DNA of 64,000 nt, from the NCBI RefSeq assembly GCF_000376565.1, contig NZ_BARG01000025.1, forward strand, positions 178,485 through 242,484. The letters run 5' to 3'. This document shows positions 34,738 through 42,632 of this stretch, piece by piece. The position numbers were made by a program, and so were the translations under genes. The stretch's first letter is position 1; every line of letters starts with the position of its first letter. This DNA is from Streptomyces hokutonensis. GTDB lineage: Bacteria > Actinomycetota > Actinomycetes > Streptomycetales > Streptomycetaceae. The notes under the pieces were generated by a model, which saw nothing but the letters and a program-made list of their open reading frames with translations, was not told the DNA's origin and did no database searches.

Positions 34738-36057
34738 ATGGAACCCGCATCCCACGGCCTGCGCGAGTCCGCGACCTTCGACCGCGCCACCATCCACGCG
34801 ATCCAGCGTGCCGCCGAGACCGGTATCTACGACATCCGCGGCTGGGGCGCCAAGCGCCGACTGCCCCATTTCGACGACCTGTTGCTGCTCGGCGCCTCCA
34901 TGTCCCGCTATCCCCTGGAGGGTTACCGCGAACGCTGCGACACGGACGTCGTCCTCGGCAGCCGGCACGCCAAGAACCCCCTGCGGCTGGCCACCCCCGT
35001 CACGATCGCCGGCATGAGCTTCGGCGCCCTCTCCGCCCAGGCCAAGGAGGCGCTCGGCCGCGGCGCCAGCGAGGTCGGCACCTCCACCACCACCGGCGAC
35101 GGCGGAATGACCCCTGAGGAGCGCGGCCACTCCAAGCACCTCGTCTACCAGTACCTGCCGTCCCGCTACGGCATGAACCCCGACGACCTGCGCGCCGCCG
35201 ACGCCATCGAGGTGGTTCTAGGGCAGGGCGCCAAGCCGGGCGGCGGTGGCATGCTCCTCGGTCAGAAGATCACCGAACGCGTCGCCGGCATGCGGACGTT
35301 GCCGGTCGGCATCGACCAGCGCAGCGCCTGCCGCCACCCCGACTGGACCGGCCCCGACGACCTCGCCATCAAGATCCTCGAACTGCGCGAGATCACCGAC
35401 TGGGAGAAGCCGATCTATGTGAAGGTCGGCGCGACCCGGACGTACTACGACGTGAAGCTCGCCGTCCACGCGGGCGCCGACGTCGTGGTCGTCGACGGCA
35501 TGCAGGGCGGCACGGCCGCGACTCAGGACGTCTTCATCGAGCACGTCGGCATCCCCACCCTCGCCGCTCTGCCCCAAGCCGTGCGGGCGCTGCAGGAGTT
35601 GGGCGTCCACCGAGAGGTCCAGCTCATCGTGTCCGGCGGGATCCGGGGCGGCGCCGACATGGCCAAGGCCCTCGCCCTGGGCGCGGACGCGGTCGCCATC
35701 GGCACGGCGGCTCTGATCGCCCTCGGAGACAACCACCCGAAGTACGACGCCGAATACCGCCAACTGGGCTCGGCGGCAGGCTACTTCGACGACTACCAGG
35801 ACGGTCGCGACCCGGCCGGCATCTCCACCCAGGACGAGGAACTCGCCGCCCGCCTCGACCCCGTGGAAGCCGGTCACCGACTCGCGAACTACCTCCGCGT
35901 GATGACCCTGGAGGCCCAGACCCTCGCCCGCGCCTGCGGCAAGGCCCACCTCCACCACCTGGAGCCCGAGGACCTGGTCGCCCTCACCATCGAGTCGGCC
36001 GCCATGGCCCGCGTCCCCCTCGCCGGCACCGACTGGATCCCCGGAGCCGTACGGTGA
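34738..36057 (+). CDS. FMN-binding glutamate-synthase-type subunit (GlxD / MgsC-like)
   Basis: 439 residues. FMN-barrel signatures: PVTIAGMSFGALSAQAKEALGRGA, GQGAKPGGGGMLLG, VKVGATRTYYDVKLAVHAGADVVVVDGMQGGTAATQ, IVSGGIRGGADMAKALALGADAVAIGTAAL. The segment that carries the 3Fe-4S cysteines in GltB reads FDDYQDGRDPAGISTQD here, with no Cys, so this subunit probably lacks the cluster. It would transfer the gamma-glutamyl-derived amine (or ammonia) to 2-oxoglutarate. The stop overlaps the next GTG by 4 bp. Confidence 0.92.
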   Translation: MEPASHGLRESATFDRATIHAIQRAAETGIYDIRGWGAKRRLPHFDDLLLLGASMSRYPLEGYRERCDTDVVLGSRHAKNPLRLATPVTIAGMSFGALSAQAKEALGRGASEVGTSTTTGDGGMTPEERGHSKHLVYQYLPSRYGMNPDDLRAADAIEVVLGQGAKPGGGGMLLGQKITERVAGMRTLPVGIDQRSACRHPDWTGPDDLAIKILELREITDWEKPIYVKVGATRTYYDVKLAVHAGADVVVVDGMQGGTAATQDVFIEHVGIPTLAALPQAVRALQELGVHREVQLIVSGGIRGGADMAKALALGADAVAIGTAALIALGDNHPKYDAEYRQLGSAAGYFDDYQDGRDPAGISTQDEELAARLDPVEAGHRLANYLRVMTLEAQTLARACGKAHLHHLEPEDLVALTIESAAMARVPLAGTDWIPGAVR

Positions 36058-37139
36058 TCGCCGTCGTCGGCGCAGGCCTGATGGGCGCGGCCACCGCCTG
36101 GCAGCTCGCCCGGCAGGGCCACGAGGTCACGCTCGTCGAGGCGTACGACATCGGCCACAGGCACGGCAGCTCCCACGGCAGTTCACGCATCTTCCGGCGC
36201 GCGTACGCCGACCCCTTCTACGTCGGCCTGACGGGGAAGGCGTACGAGGAGTGGCGGGAGCTGGAGCACGACAGCTCAACTCCCTTGCTGCGGACCACCG
36301 GTGGCCTCGACCTGGGCGAGGGGCGCGACCCGGAGGGCCTGGCCGTGACACTGGGAGCGGCCGGAGTGCCGTACGAACTCCTCGGCGCGGAAGCCGCCTC
36401 GGAGCGCTGGCCGCAGATCCGCTTCGAGGGGCCGGCGCTGTATCACCCGGACGCGGGTGTCATCGACGCCGACGAGACCGTCGCGACCTGCGTGCGGCGG
36501 GCGATCGACCATGGCGCGGACGCGTGGATCGGGGTGCGCGTCACGGGCATCGACGTACAGACGAAGGTGTGGCTGCGCACCGACGACGGGCGTGAGCTGA
36601 TCGCCGACACGGTGGTGGTCGCGGCCGGGGCGTGGCTGCCCGAGCTCGAACTGCCCGTCGCGCTGCCGCCGTTGAGGGTCACCCAGCAGCAGGTGTTCCA
36701 CTTCCGGCAGCGCGAGCCGTCCGACGCCTGGCCGATCCTGGTCTTCAAAGACGAGGCGATGCAGACGTACGGCCTGCCCTCCGGAGGTGACGGCGGTCCG
36801 CGCGCCGCGATGAAGGTCGCCGAACACGACCGCGGCACCCCCACCACGGCCACCACCCGCACCGGCATCGTCGACCCCGCCTCGCGCGCTCGCGTCAGCG
36901 GCTTCGTCCACGACCGGCTCCCGGGACTCGACCCCGTACCGGTCGCCGAGACGACCTGTCTCTACACGGCCACCCCGGACGAGGACTTCGTCCTGGACCG
37001 CCACGGCAGCCTCGTCATCGTCTCCCCGTGCTCCGGACACGGCGCGAAGTTCGCGCCGCTCATCGGCGCGATGGCGGCCGACCTCGCCACCGGCCGCACC
37101 GAGTCCCACCCCCGCTTCCGCCTGGAACGCACGGCATAG
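36054..37139 (+). CDS. Monomeric sarcosine-oxidase-type FAD oxidoreductase
   Basis: 361 residues from GTG 36054. IAVVGAGLMGAATAWQLARQG binds FAD. GSSHGSSRIFRRAY is the MSOX/MTOX substrate-loop signature. TTCLYTATPDEDFVLDRH contains Cys302, aligned with the Cys that covalently holds FAD in monomeric sarcosine oxidase, and CSGHGAKFAPLIG closes the domain. MSOX enzymes oxidise secondary N-methyl amines to formaldehyde and a primary amine. Here it sits where N-methylglutamate dehydrogenase genes normally are, so N-methylglutamate is the predicted substrate. Confidence 0.88.
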   Translation: MIAVVGAGLMGAATAWQLARQGHEVTLVEAYDIGHRHGSSHGSSRIFRRAYADPFYVGLTGKAYEEWRELEHDSSTPLLRTTGGLDLGEGRDPEGLAVTLGAAGVPYELLGAEAASERWPQIRFEGPALYHPDAGVIDADETVATCVRRAIDHGADAWIGVRVTGIDVQTKVWLRTDDGRELIADTVVVAAGAWLPELELPVALPPLRVTQQQVFHFRQREPSDAWPILVFKDEAMQTYGLPSGGDGGPRAAMKVAEHDRGTPTTATTRTGIVDPASRARVSGFVHDRLPGLDPVPVAETTCLYTATPDEDFVLDRHGSLVIVSPCSGHGAKFAPLIGAMAADLATGRTESHPRFRLERTA

Positions 37140-37148
37140 GATGCGCCG

Positions 37149-37772
37149 GTGACCGAGCACGCCGAACACCCCGAACCCGCAGCGGACTCCGACGACCAGG
37201 CCCTGGAGCGCGTCATCGCGATCCGGGCCCGCGAGTACCGGCAGGCGGCCGGGCTGTCGGTCGGCGAGATGGCGCAGCGGGTCGGTATCTCCAAAGCGAT
37301 GCTGTCGAAGATCGAGAACGCCCAGACCGCGTGCAGTCTCACCACGCTCTCCCGGCTCGCGCGCGGTCTCGACGTCCCGGTCACCGCGCTGTTCCGAGGC
37401 CTGGACGACGAACGCGAGGCCGTCTTCGTCCCGGCCGGACACGGCGCCCGTATCGTCCGGCGGGGCACCCGCGTCGGCCACGACTACGCCCAGCTCGGCT
37501 CCCTCAGGGGCGCCCACAAGCGCATGGACGCCCTGCTGGTCACCCTCACCGAGTCCAGCGAGGTCTTCCCCCTCTTCCAGCACGCCGGCACGGAGATCAT
37601 CTACATGCTGGAAGGCGTCATGGTCTACGGCCACGGGAAATCCAGCTACACCCTGCGCCCCGGTGACGCCCTCCAGTTCGACGGCGAGGGTCCCCACGGT
37701 CCGGAGCGGCTGGTCGAGTTGCCGATCCGCTTCCTGACGGTGACGGCCTTCGGCGGCGGCGCCCCGCACTGA
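37149..37772 (+). CDS. XRE-HTH plus cupin regulator (PuuR-like)
   Basis: 207 residues from GTG 37149, 9 bp after the oxidase. The N-terminal HTH is REYRQAAGLSVGEMAQRVGISKAMLSKIENAQTACSLTTLSRLARGLDVPVTALFRG. The C-terminal cupin contains QHAGTEIIYMLEGVMVYGHGKSSYTLRPGDALQFDGEGPHGPERL. This two-domain plan is that of PuuR, repressor of the gamma-glutamyl-putrescine pathway, so control of a gamma-glutamyl-amine pathway fits. Likely ligand-responsive and autoregulated. Confidence 0.92.
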   Translation: MTEHAEHPEPAADSDDQALERVIAIRAREYRQAAGLSVGEMAQRVGISKAMLSKIENAQTACSLTTLSRLARGLDVPVTALFRGLDDEREAVFVPAGHGARIVRRGTRVGHDYAQLGSLRGAHKRMDALLVTLTESSEVFPLFQHAGTEIIYMLEGVMVYGHGKSSYTLRPGDALQFDGEGPHGPERLVELPIRFLTVTAFGGGAPH

Positions 37773-37793
37773 AACCCGGCCTTAATCAGCCAC

Positions 37794-37843
37794 ACAGGTG
37801 TCCTGTAACGCACCCAAGGTCTACTGCGGTGAAACGTTGTTTC
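37794..37843. promoter_or_regulatory. Two dyads upstream of the Amt gene
   Basis: ACAGG-TGT-CCTGT (37794-37806) and GAAAC-GTT-GTTTC (37831-37843) are perfect inverted repeats in the 100-bp gap before the ammonium-transporter gene. They suggest the transporter has its own regulated promoter. The GAAAC/GTAAC words also recall GlnR half-sites, but their spacing does not match a GlnR box. Confidence 0.45.
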
Positions 37844-37874
37844 CTCCCGCTGGGCCTCTCTGTGGAGCGTGCGC

Positions 37875-39170
37875 ATGGACACCGGAAGTACGGCTTGGAT
37901 GCTCGCGAGCACGGCACTCGTCTGTCTGATGGTGCCGGGCCTCGCGCTCTTCTACGGCGGCATGGTCGCCGCCAAGAGCGTCCTGAACATGATCATGATG
38001 ACCTTCGGCTCCGTCGCCCTGGTCGGCTGCATCTGGGTCGTCTACGGCTTCTCGGCCTCGTTCGGCGACTCGATCGGCGGGGCCGGGATCCTCGGTGACG
38101 TCACCGAGTACTTCGGCATGAGCGGCGTGATGACGGACGACCCGAAGGCCGTCATCCCGCTCTCGGTCTTCGCCGCCTTCCAGGCGCTCTTCGCGGCTCT
38201 CACCGCCGCCCTGATCTGTGGTGCCATCTCGGACCGCATCAAGTTCGGCGCCTGGATGGCCTTCACCGGCATCTGGGTGACGGTGGTGTATCTGCCGGTC
38301 GCCCACTGGGTGTTCGCCTTCGACGGCAAGGGTGTCACCGGCGGCTGGATCGTCAACAAGCTCGGCGCGATCGACTTCGCCGGCGGTACGGCGGTCCACA
38401 TCAACTCCGGTGCGGCGGCCCTCGCCGTGATCCTGGTCCTCGGCAAGCGCATCGGCTGGAAGAAGGAGGGCGGCGCGGAACGGCCCCACAACCTCCCTCT
38501 CGTGATGCTCGGCGCCGGCCTGCTCTGGTTCGGCTGGTTCGGCTTCAACGGCGGCTCCGCGCTGACGTCGAGCAACACGGCCTCCGTCGTCGTACTGAAC
38601 ACCTTCACCGCCACCTGCTCCGCGATGCTCGGCTGGCTCCTCGTCGAGAAACTCCGCGACGGCCACTCCACCAGCCTCGGTGCCGCGTCCGGCGCGATCG
38701 CGGGCCTGGTCGCCATCACCCCGTCCTGCGGCGCGGTCTCCCCGCTCGGCGCGCTCGCCCTCGGTGCGATCGGCGGCGCGGTCTGCGCCCTCGCCGTCGG
38801 CCTGAAGTACAAGTTCGGCTACGACGACTCCCTCGACGTCGTCGGCATCCACCTCGTCGGCGGTATCACCGGCACCCTGCTGGTCGGCGTCCTCGGCACC
38901 GCGGACGCCCCGAACGGCGTCGACGGACTCCTCTACGGCGGCGGCCTCTCCCTTCTCGGCAAGCAGGCGGTCGGCGCCTTCGCCGTACTGGCGTACTCCT
39001 TCTGCCTGACCTGGGTCATCGCCAAGGCCCTCGACAAGACCATGGGCCTCCGCGTCCGCCCCGAGGTCGAACAGGAAGGCGTCGACGTCCACCTGCACGC
39101 CGAGAGCGCCTACGACCTCACCCACCCGCAGACGCTGGAGCCGACACCCGCCCCGGCCGTCGCCGGTTAG
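37875..39170 (+). CDS. amt: Ammonium/methylammonium transporter (Amt family)
   Basis: 431 residues from ATG 37875; GGAG lies 7 nt upstream of this ATG but only 1 nt from the in-frame GTG at 37869. Eleven membrane helices. MVPGLALFYGGMVAAKSVLNMIMMTFGSVALVG, DFAGGTAVHINSGAAALA (pore His1 region), NLPLVMLGAGLLWFGWFGFNGGSA and GIHLVGGITGTLLVG (pore His2) are diagnostic. Amt channels also take up methylammonium. There is no glnK next to it, unlike the housekeeping amtB-glnK-glnD operon, so it is probably dedicated to the amine cassette. Confidence 0.93.
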   Translation: MDTGSTAWMLASTALVCLMVPGLALFYGGMVAAKSVLNMIMMTFGSVALVGCIWVVYGFSASFGDSIGGAGILGDVTEYFGMSGVMTDDPKAVIPLSVFAAFQALFAALTAALICGAISDRIKFGAWMAFTGIWVTVVYLPVAHWVFAFDGKGVTGGWIVNKLGAIDFAGGTAVHINSGAAALAVILVLGKRIGWKKEGGAERPHNLPLVMLGAGLLWFGWFGFNGGSALTSSNTASVVVLNTFTATCSAMLGWLLVEKLRDGHSTSLGAASGAIAGLVAITPSCGAVSPLGALALGAIGGAVCALAVGLKYKFGYDDSLDVVGIHLVGGITGTLLVGVLGTADAPNGVDGLLYGGGLSLLGKQAVGAFAVLAYSFCLTWVIAKALDKTMGLRVRPEVEQEGVDVHLHAESAYDLTHPQTLEPTPAPAVAG

Positions 39171-39582
39171 GGAACCGACAGGTCGCCGGTGTGCCGTGTC
39201 GTCGTCGAGAGGGCGAGGGATTTCCGTCGCCCTCCAGTCCCGAGACGCGCCTGGGCAAAGGTCCAGAATCCGGTCCCGTTGTATCCGGTGTCGAACAGTT
39301 CCCCGAAACCGTAGTCGTCACCGCTGGCGAAGCAGGCGTTCTCCAGCCGGCTGAACCTGTCTCCCGTTTGGCCGCCGTACGCCTGAACAGCCCGCACTGT
39401 GCGGCTACGGATGGGACAGCGAGGAAGAAATCGGCACCGTGAAAAGGAGATTGTGGCGCACCCGGCAGGACACGCGTGGATCGGCCGCGTCCAGGAAGAG
39501 GGCGTACGACGGCGCGCCGCTGCCGGCCCCCGAGCTGCCCCCGCCGGCGTTGAAGCCGCGGGGGCGGGTGCGCTGACGAGGG
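39171..39582. other. Intergenic region with gene debris
   Basis: This 412-bp gap has no intact gene. Its right part (39477-39576) is a degraded copy of the pirin 3-prime end. Its left part has a minus-strand frame with Cys/Gly/aromatic-rich phrases (ENACFASGDDYGFGELFD) that could be a leftover of a secreted peptide, but I cannot support it as a gene. Confidence 0.55.
39477..39576 (+). pseudogene. Remnant of a second pirin gene (3-prime end)
   Basis: Two blocks match the intact pirin gene at 21842-22807. Block A (39477-39500) matches 22655-22678 at 21 of 24 bases (WIGRxQEE). Block B (39502-39576) matches 22733-22807 at 70 of 75 bases and includes the stop codon (YDGAPLPAPELPP, ALKPRGRVR). Between the blocks the intact gene has 54 bp and the remnant 1 bp, so a 53-bp deletion has also shifted the frame. 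The 5-prime part of the gene is absent. Confidence 0.88.
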
Positions 39583-40803
39583 CTACGGCGCGGCGGTCGC
39601 CTGCGGTGAGCGGAGTACCAGCAGGGTGATCTCGCTCGGGGCGAAGACGCGGAACGGCGGGCCCCAGAAGCCGGTGCCGCGGCTCGTGTAGAGGAGCGTG
39701 CGGGTGCCGTGGCGGCTGAGGCCGGCCAGGGCGGGCTGGTCGAGGCGGACCAGGTGGTGGAAGGGCCAGATCTGGCCGCCGTGGGTGTGGCCGGAGAGCT
39801 GGAGGTCGATGCCGGCGGCTGCCGCCTTGTCGACGAACTTGGGCTGGTGGGCCAGGAGCAGGACGGGCAGGTCGGGGTCGGCGCCGTCCAGGGCTCCGGC
39901 GAGGTGGGCGCGGTGGCCCGCCAGGCCGGAGGACTCGGCGGTGACGTCGTCCACCCCGGCGACCACGAGGGTGTCGCCGCCGCGTTCGAGCAGCAGATGG
40001 CGGTTGCGCAGCGGCTCCCAGCCCAGCTCGCCCATCAGGTCGACCCAGCCCTGGGCCTCGCTGTAGTACTCGTGGTTGCCGGTGACGTAGACCCGCGCCT
40101 TGGTCGCTTGCACGGTGCCGAGCGGGACGGCCTGGGCGCGGCGGCGTTCGGCCGTGCCGTCCGCGATGTCGCCGGTGTGGCAGACCACGTCGGCCTCCAG
40201 CGTGTTCACGGTCTCGCACACCCGCTCCGACCAGCGGGCGCGGTCCAGCGGGCCGTAGTGGGTGTCGGTGATGAGGACGACCCGGGTGCCGTCCAACCCG
40301 GCGCCCAGCCGGGGGAGTCGGACGTCGAGGCGGCGCACCCGGGGCACGCGCCGGGCCTCGGCGTATCCCCAGGCGAGCAGTACGGCGGTGGTGCCGAGAA
40401 CGGCCCAGGCGACGATGCGGGCCCGGTCCTGGCTCTCGCCGACGCCCGCCAGGGTCAGGGCGAGCCGCAGCAGGACACCGAGCAGGACGGACCAGGTGAA
40501 CAGGACCCAGCTGCCGCCGAGCAGCGTGTCACCGAGGATCGCCACCCGGTCCTGCTGGCGTCGGCCGTGGCCGCGCACCATCGCGAGCGGCATCCCGACC
40601 AGACCGAGGACGAACAGGGCGGTGCCGGCGATCGTGACGGGCAGCGGCCAGTGCTGCCCGGTGTACAGGAGCACTCCGCAGGGCACGGCCCACAGCAGGA
40701 CCGGTGCGATCAGGGGGAGGTAGCGCATCAGGCGGAGCAGTGGGTTCCGCCGTGGAGCGTGCGTCTCGCTGTCGGCGGGGAGGGTTTCGCTGGTGTCGGT
40801 CAC
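39583..40803 (-). CDS. Membrane-anchored metallophosphoesterase
   Basis: 406 residues. Four or five hydrophobic helices in the first 170 residues (PLIAPVLLWAVPCGVLLY, VTIAGTALFVLGLVGMPL, WVLFTWSVLLGVLLRLAL) precede a calcineurin-like catalytic domain. Its metal-site motifs are ITDTHYG, GDIADG, GNHEYY, LAHQP and SGHTHGGQ, as in YaeI/YkuE-type phosphodiesterases that act on lipid or cell-wall substrates. The catalytic domain should face the cytoplasm or periplasm depending on an odd or even helix number, which I cannot fix. Confidence 0.88.
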   Translation of the reverse strand: MTDTSETLPADSETHAPRRNPLLRLMRYLPLIAPVLLWAVPCGVLLYTGQHWPLPVTIAGTALFVLGLVGMPLAMVRGHGRRQQDRVAILGDTLLGGSWVLFTWSVLLGVLLRLALTLAGVGESQDRARIVAWAVLGTTAVLLAWGYAEARRVPRVRRLDVRLPRLGAGLDGTRVVLITDTHYGPLDRARWSERVCETVNTLEADVVCHTGDIADGTAERRRAQAVPLGTVQATKARVYVTGNHEYYSEAQGWVDLMGELGWEPLRNRHLLLERGGDTLVVAGVDDVTAESSGLAGHRAHLAGALDGADPDLPVLLLAHQPKFVDKAAAAGIDLQLSGHTHGGQIWPFHHLVRLDQPALAGLSRHGTRTLLYTSRGTGFWGPPFRVFAPSEITLLVLRSPQATAAP

Positions 40804-40812
40804 CCGTCCACT

Positions 40813-41640
40813 TTAGGTAGGGCCACCGCCACCGGACACGCCCAGGGTGATGTCGTCGGCGTAGTAGTCGCCCTGCGCGTACCAGCCGTGGACGTAGATC
40901 GTCGCGCTGGTCTGGGACGGGCCCGTGGTGAAGGAGACGGTCAGGGGGCTGTAGCCGGCGGGGGACGTGGTCCAGGTGGAGGTTCCGCCGTTCACGCCCA
41001 GATAGACGTAGGAGCCGCGGACCCAGCCGCTGAGTGAGTAGGTGGTGTTCGGCCGTACGGCGACGGTCTGGTCGCACTGCGCGGTGTCGCGCGAACTCAC
41101 GCTCCCCTCAAGGGCTTTGGAGCCCGAGTGGACGGGGGAGGAGACGATCGAGCCCGGGTCGCCGGCGCAGTTCCACGGTGAGACGGCGCCCGACTCGAAG
41201 CCCGGGTTGGCCAGCGCGTCGGAAAACCCAACTGCGCTGGGGGCGGCCGACGTTGGGGCAGCGGACGTCGGAGCGGTCGACGCGCTCGCCGAAGGCGCGG
41301 GCGAGGTGGTGGCTTTGGTGGAGCCGGGGATCAGCAGGGAGCAGCCGAAGCCGGCGACCGCCGCCGCGGCGACCGCGATCAGCACGGCCGCCCGGCGCTG
41401 ACCGGGCCCCAGACGCGGGCGGGCGTCGCTGCTTGGGACAGGCGGGAGTTCCGCCGTCTCGCCGTCGGGCGGGGTCTGCGGGACGGGCGCGGTCTCGGTC
41501 ACCCGGCCGCGATAGTGCTCGTCCTGGCGTATGTCGTCGAGGAGTTGGGCCAGCGCGGCGGTGCTGCGCGGGCGCAGCACGCGAATGGGCTCCGGCGCGG
41601 TGCGGTCGTCCGCCGAGTCGGACGCGGGCGGTGTGGGCAC
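40813..41640 (-). CDS. Membrane-anchored protein with extracellular carbohydrate-binding-like domain
   Basis: 275 residues. A cytoplasmic N-terminus (about 1-80, STAALAQLLDDIRQDEHYRGR) is followed by one membrane helix (RAAVLIAVAAAAVAGFGCSLLI). Then comes a Ser/Thr/Ala/Pro linker with TSAAP repeats and a C-terminal beta-sandwich (ALANPGFESGAVSPWNC to YADDITLGVS) resembling CBM4/9 or CBM22 carbohydrate-binding modules. Two Cys in the outer domain could pair. No enzyme domain is present, so a surface-binding role is likely. Confidence 0.7.
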   Translation of the reverse strand: MPTPPASDSADDRTAPEPIRVLRPRSTAALAQLLDDIRQDEHYRGRVTETAPVPQTPPDGETAELPPVPSSDARPRLGPGQRRAAVLIAVAAAAVAGFGCSLLIPGSTKATTSPAPSASASTAPTSAAPTSAAPSAVGFSDALANPGFESGAVSPWNCAGDPGSIVSSPVHSGSKALEGSVSSRDTAQCDQTVAVRPNTTYSLSGWVRGSYVYLGVNGGTSTWTTSPAGYSPLTVSFTTGPSQTSATIYVHGWYAQGDYYADDITLGVSGGGGPT

Positions 41641-41720
41641 GGCGCTCTCCTTAGGTCACATCCCGTGGCAGAGACCGGAGTTGTCCCTGCGGATGGATAC
41701 GCAGCGCCCGCTGCGGAGGT

Positions 41721-42632
41721 TCAGCCGGGATCCCTCACCGCCGCCGCGCGGGCCGCGCCCACCAGCGCGGCGTCCCCCGCAGGGCCGGCGGGTTTCATCG
41801 CGCGCGGGGGTCGGACCCCGGCCGCACTCTCTGCACGTGAGTCGTCCGGTGGCCAGCCCCCGGTCGCGAGGCCGGCGGACAGCGCGGGCGCCACGAGATC
41901 CCAGGAGCGGGCCATGGAGCCCCCGACGACCAGGGCGGTCGCGCCGAAGTCCAGCAGGCGCGGGCCCAGCACGGCGCCCAGGCCGGTGAAGACGTCGGCC
42001 AGCACCCGCAGGGCCCTTTCCTCTCCGGCCCTGGCCCGGTCGGCGATGTCGTGCACATCGGCGGCGGGGTCGCCGTAGCGGGCGAGGATCGCCCGGCGGG
42101 AGACGGTGTCCTCCAGCGGGCGGCCGTCGATCTCGGTGAGGTCCATCCGCCCCTCGGGCGGTACGCCGGGACCGTGCTCGCAGATACGGCCGTCGGCGAG
42201 AAACGCCGAGCCGACACCGGTGCCGAGCGTGATGCCCACGGCGCGGCGGTGCCCCCGGACGGTACCCGTGGACCACTCGCCGGTCAGGAAGGCGTGGGCG
42301 TCGTTGAGGAACACGACGTCGCCGGGGCGCTGCCGCAGCCCGTGCAGGAGTGCCGCCCGGACGTCCGTCCCGTACAGCGCGTCGAACTTGCCCACGCCCT
42401 TGAAGAGGGCGACCCCTCTCGCGTAGTCGAACGGCCCGGGCACCGCCACGCCCCACCGCGCACCGGGCGGCGCCGACAGCCCGTCGGCGCAGCACCGTAC
42501 GACGTCGAGGATGTCCTCGGCGGCGCCGTCCGCGTCGAGCGGCTTGCGCGTACGGCCGGTGACGCGACCGGCGCGCAGGTCGACGAGCGCGGCGGTGACA
42601 TGGGTGCCGCCGATCTCCAGGACCGGGATCAA
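41721..42632 (-). CDS. ROK-family sugar kinase / glucokinase-like protein
   Basis: 303 residues. VLEIGGTHVTAALVDL is the ATP phosphate-1 loop. WGVAVPGPFDY, VVFLNDAHAFLTGEW (catalytic Asp in LNDAH) and ITLGTGVGSAFLADG define ROK. The zinc CxCGxxGC motif of classical ROK kinases is not visible (EHGPGVPPEGRMDL in its place). Stop of the upstream isomerase gene overlaps its start by 4 bp, so it ends a coupled sugar operon. It would phosphorylate the imported hexose. Confidence 0.87.
   Translation of the reverse strand: MIPVLEIGGTHVTAALVDLRAGRVTGRTRKPLDADGAAEDILDVVRCCADGLSAPPGARWGVAVPGPFDYARGVALFKGVGKFDALYGTDVRAALLHGLRQRPGDVVFLNDAHAFLTGEWSTGTVRGHRRAVGITLGTGVGSAFLADGRICEHGPGVPPEGRMDLTEIDGRPLEDTVSRRAILARYGDPAADVHDIADRARAGEERALRVLADVFTGLGAVLGPRLLDFGATALVVGGSMARSWDLVAPALSAGLATGGWPPDDSRAESAAGVRPPRAMKPAGPAGDAALVGAARAAAVRDPG

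Noticed and set aside
37773..37874. GlnR box before the Amt gene (GTAAC at 37805 and GAAAC at 37831)
   Set aside because: The half-sites are present but their spacing does not fit the GTnAC-n6-GAAAC-n6 pattern, so a GlnR site cannot be supported.
39171..39420. Minus-strand peptide with ENACFASGDDYGFGELFD as a secreted toxin or inhibitor
   Set aside because: It has no signal peptide or start of its own and depends on a frame antisense to non-coding DNA; too weak to call.
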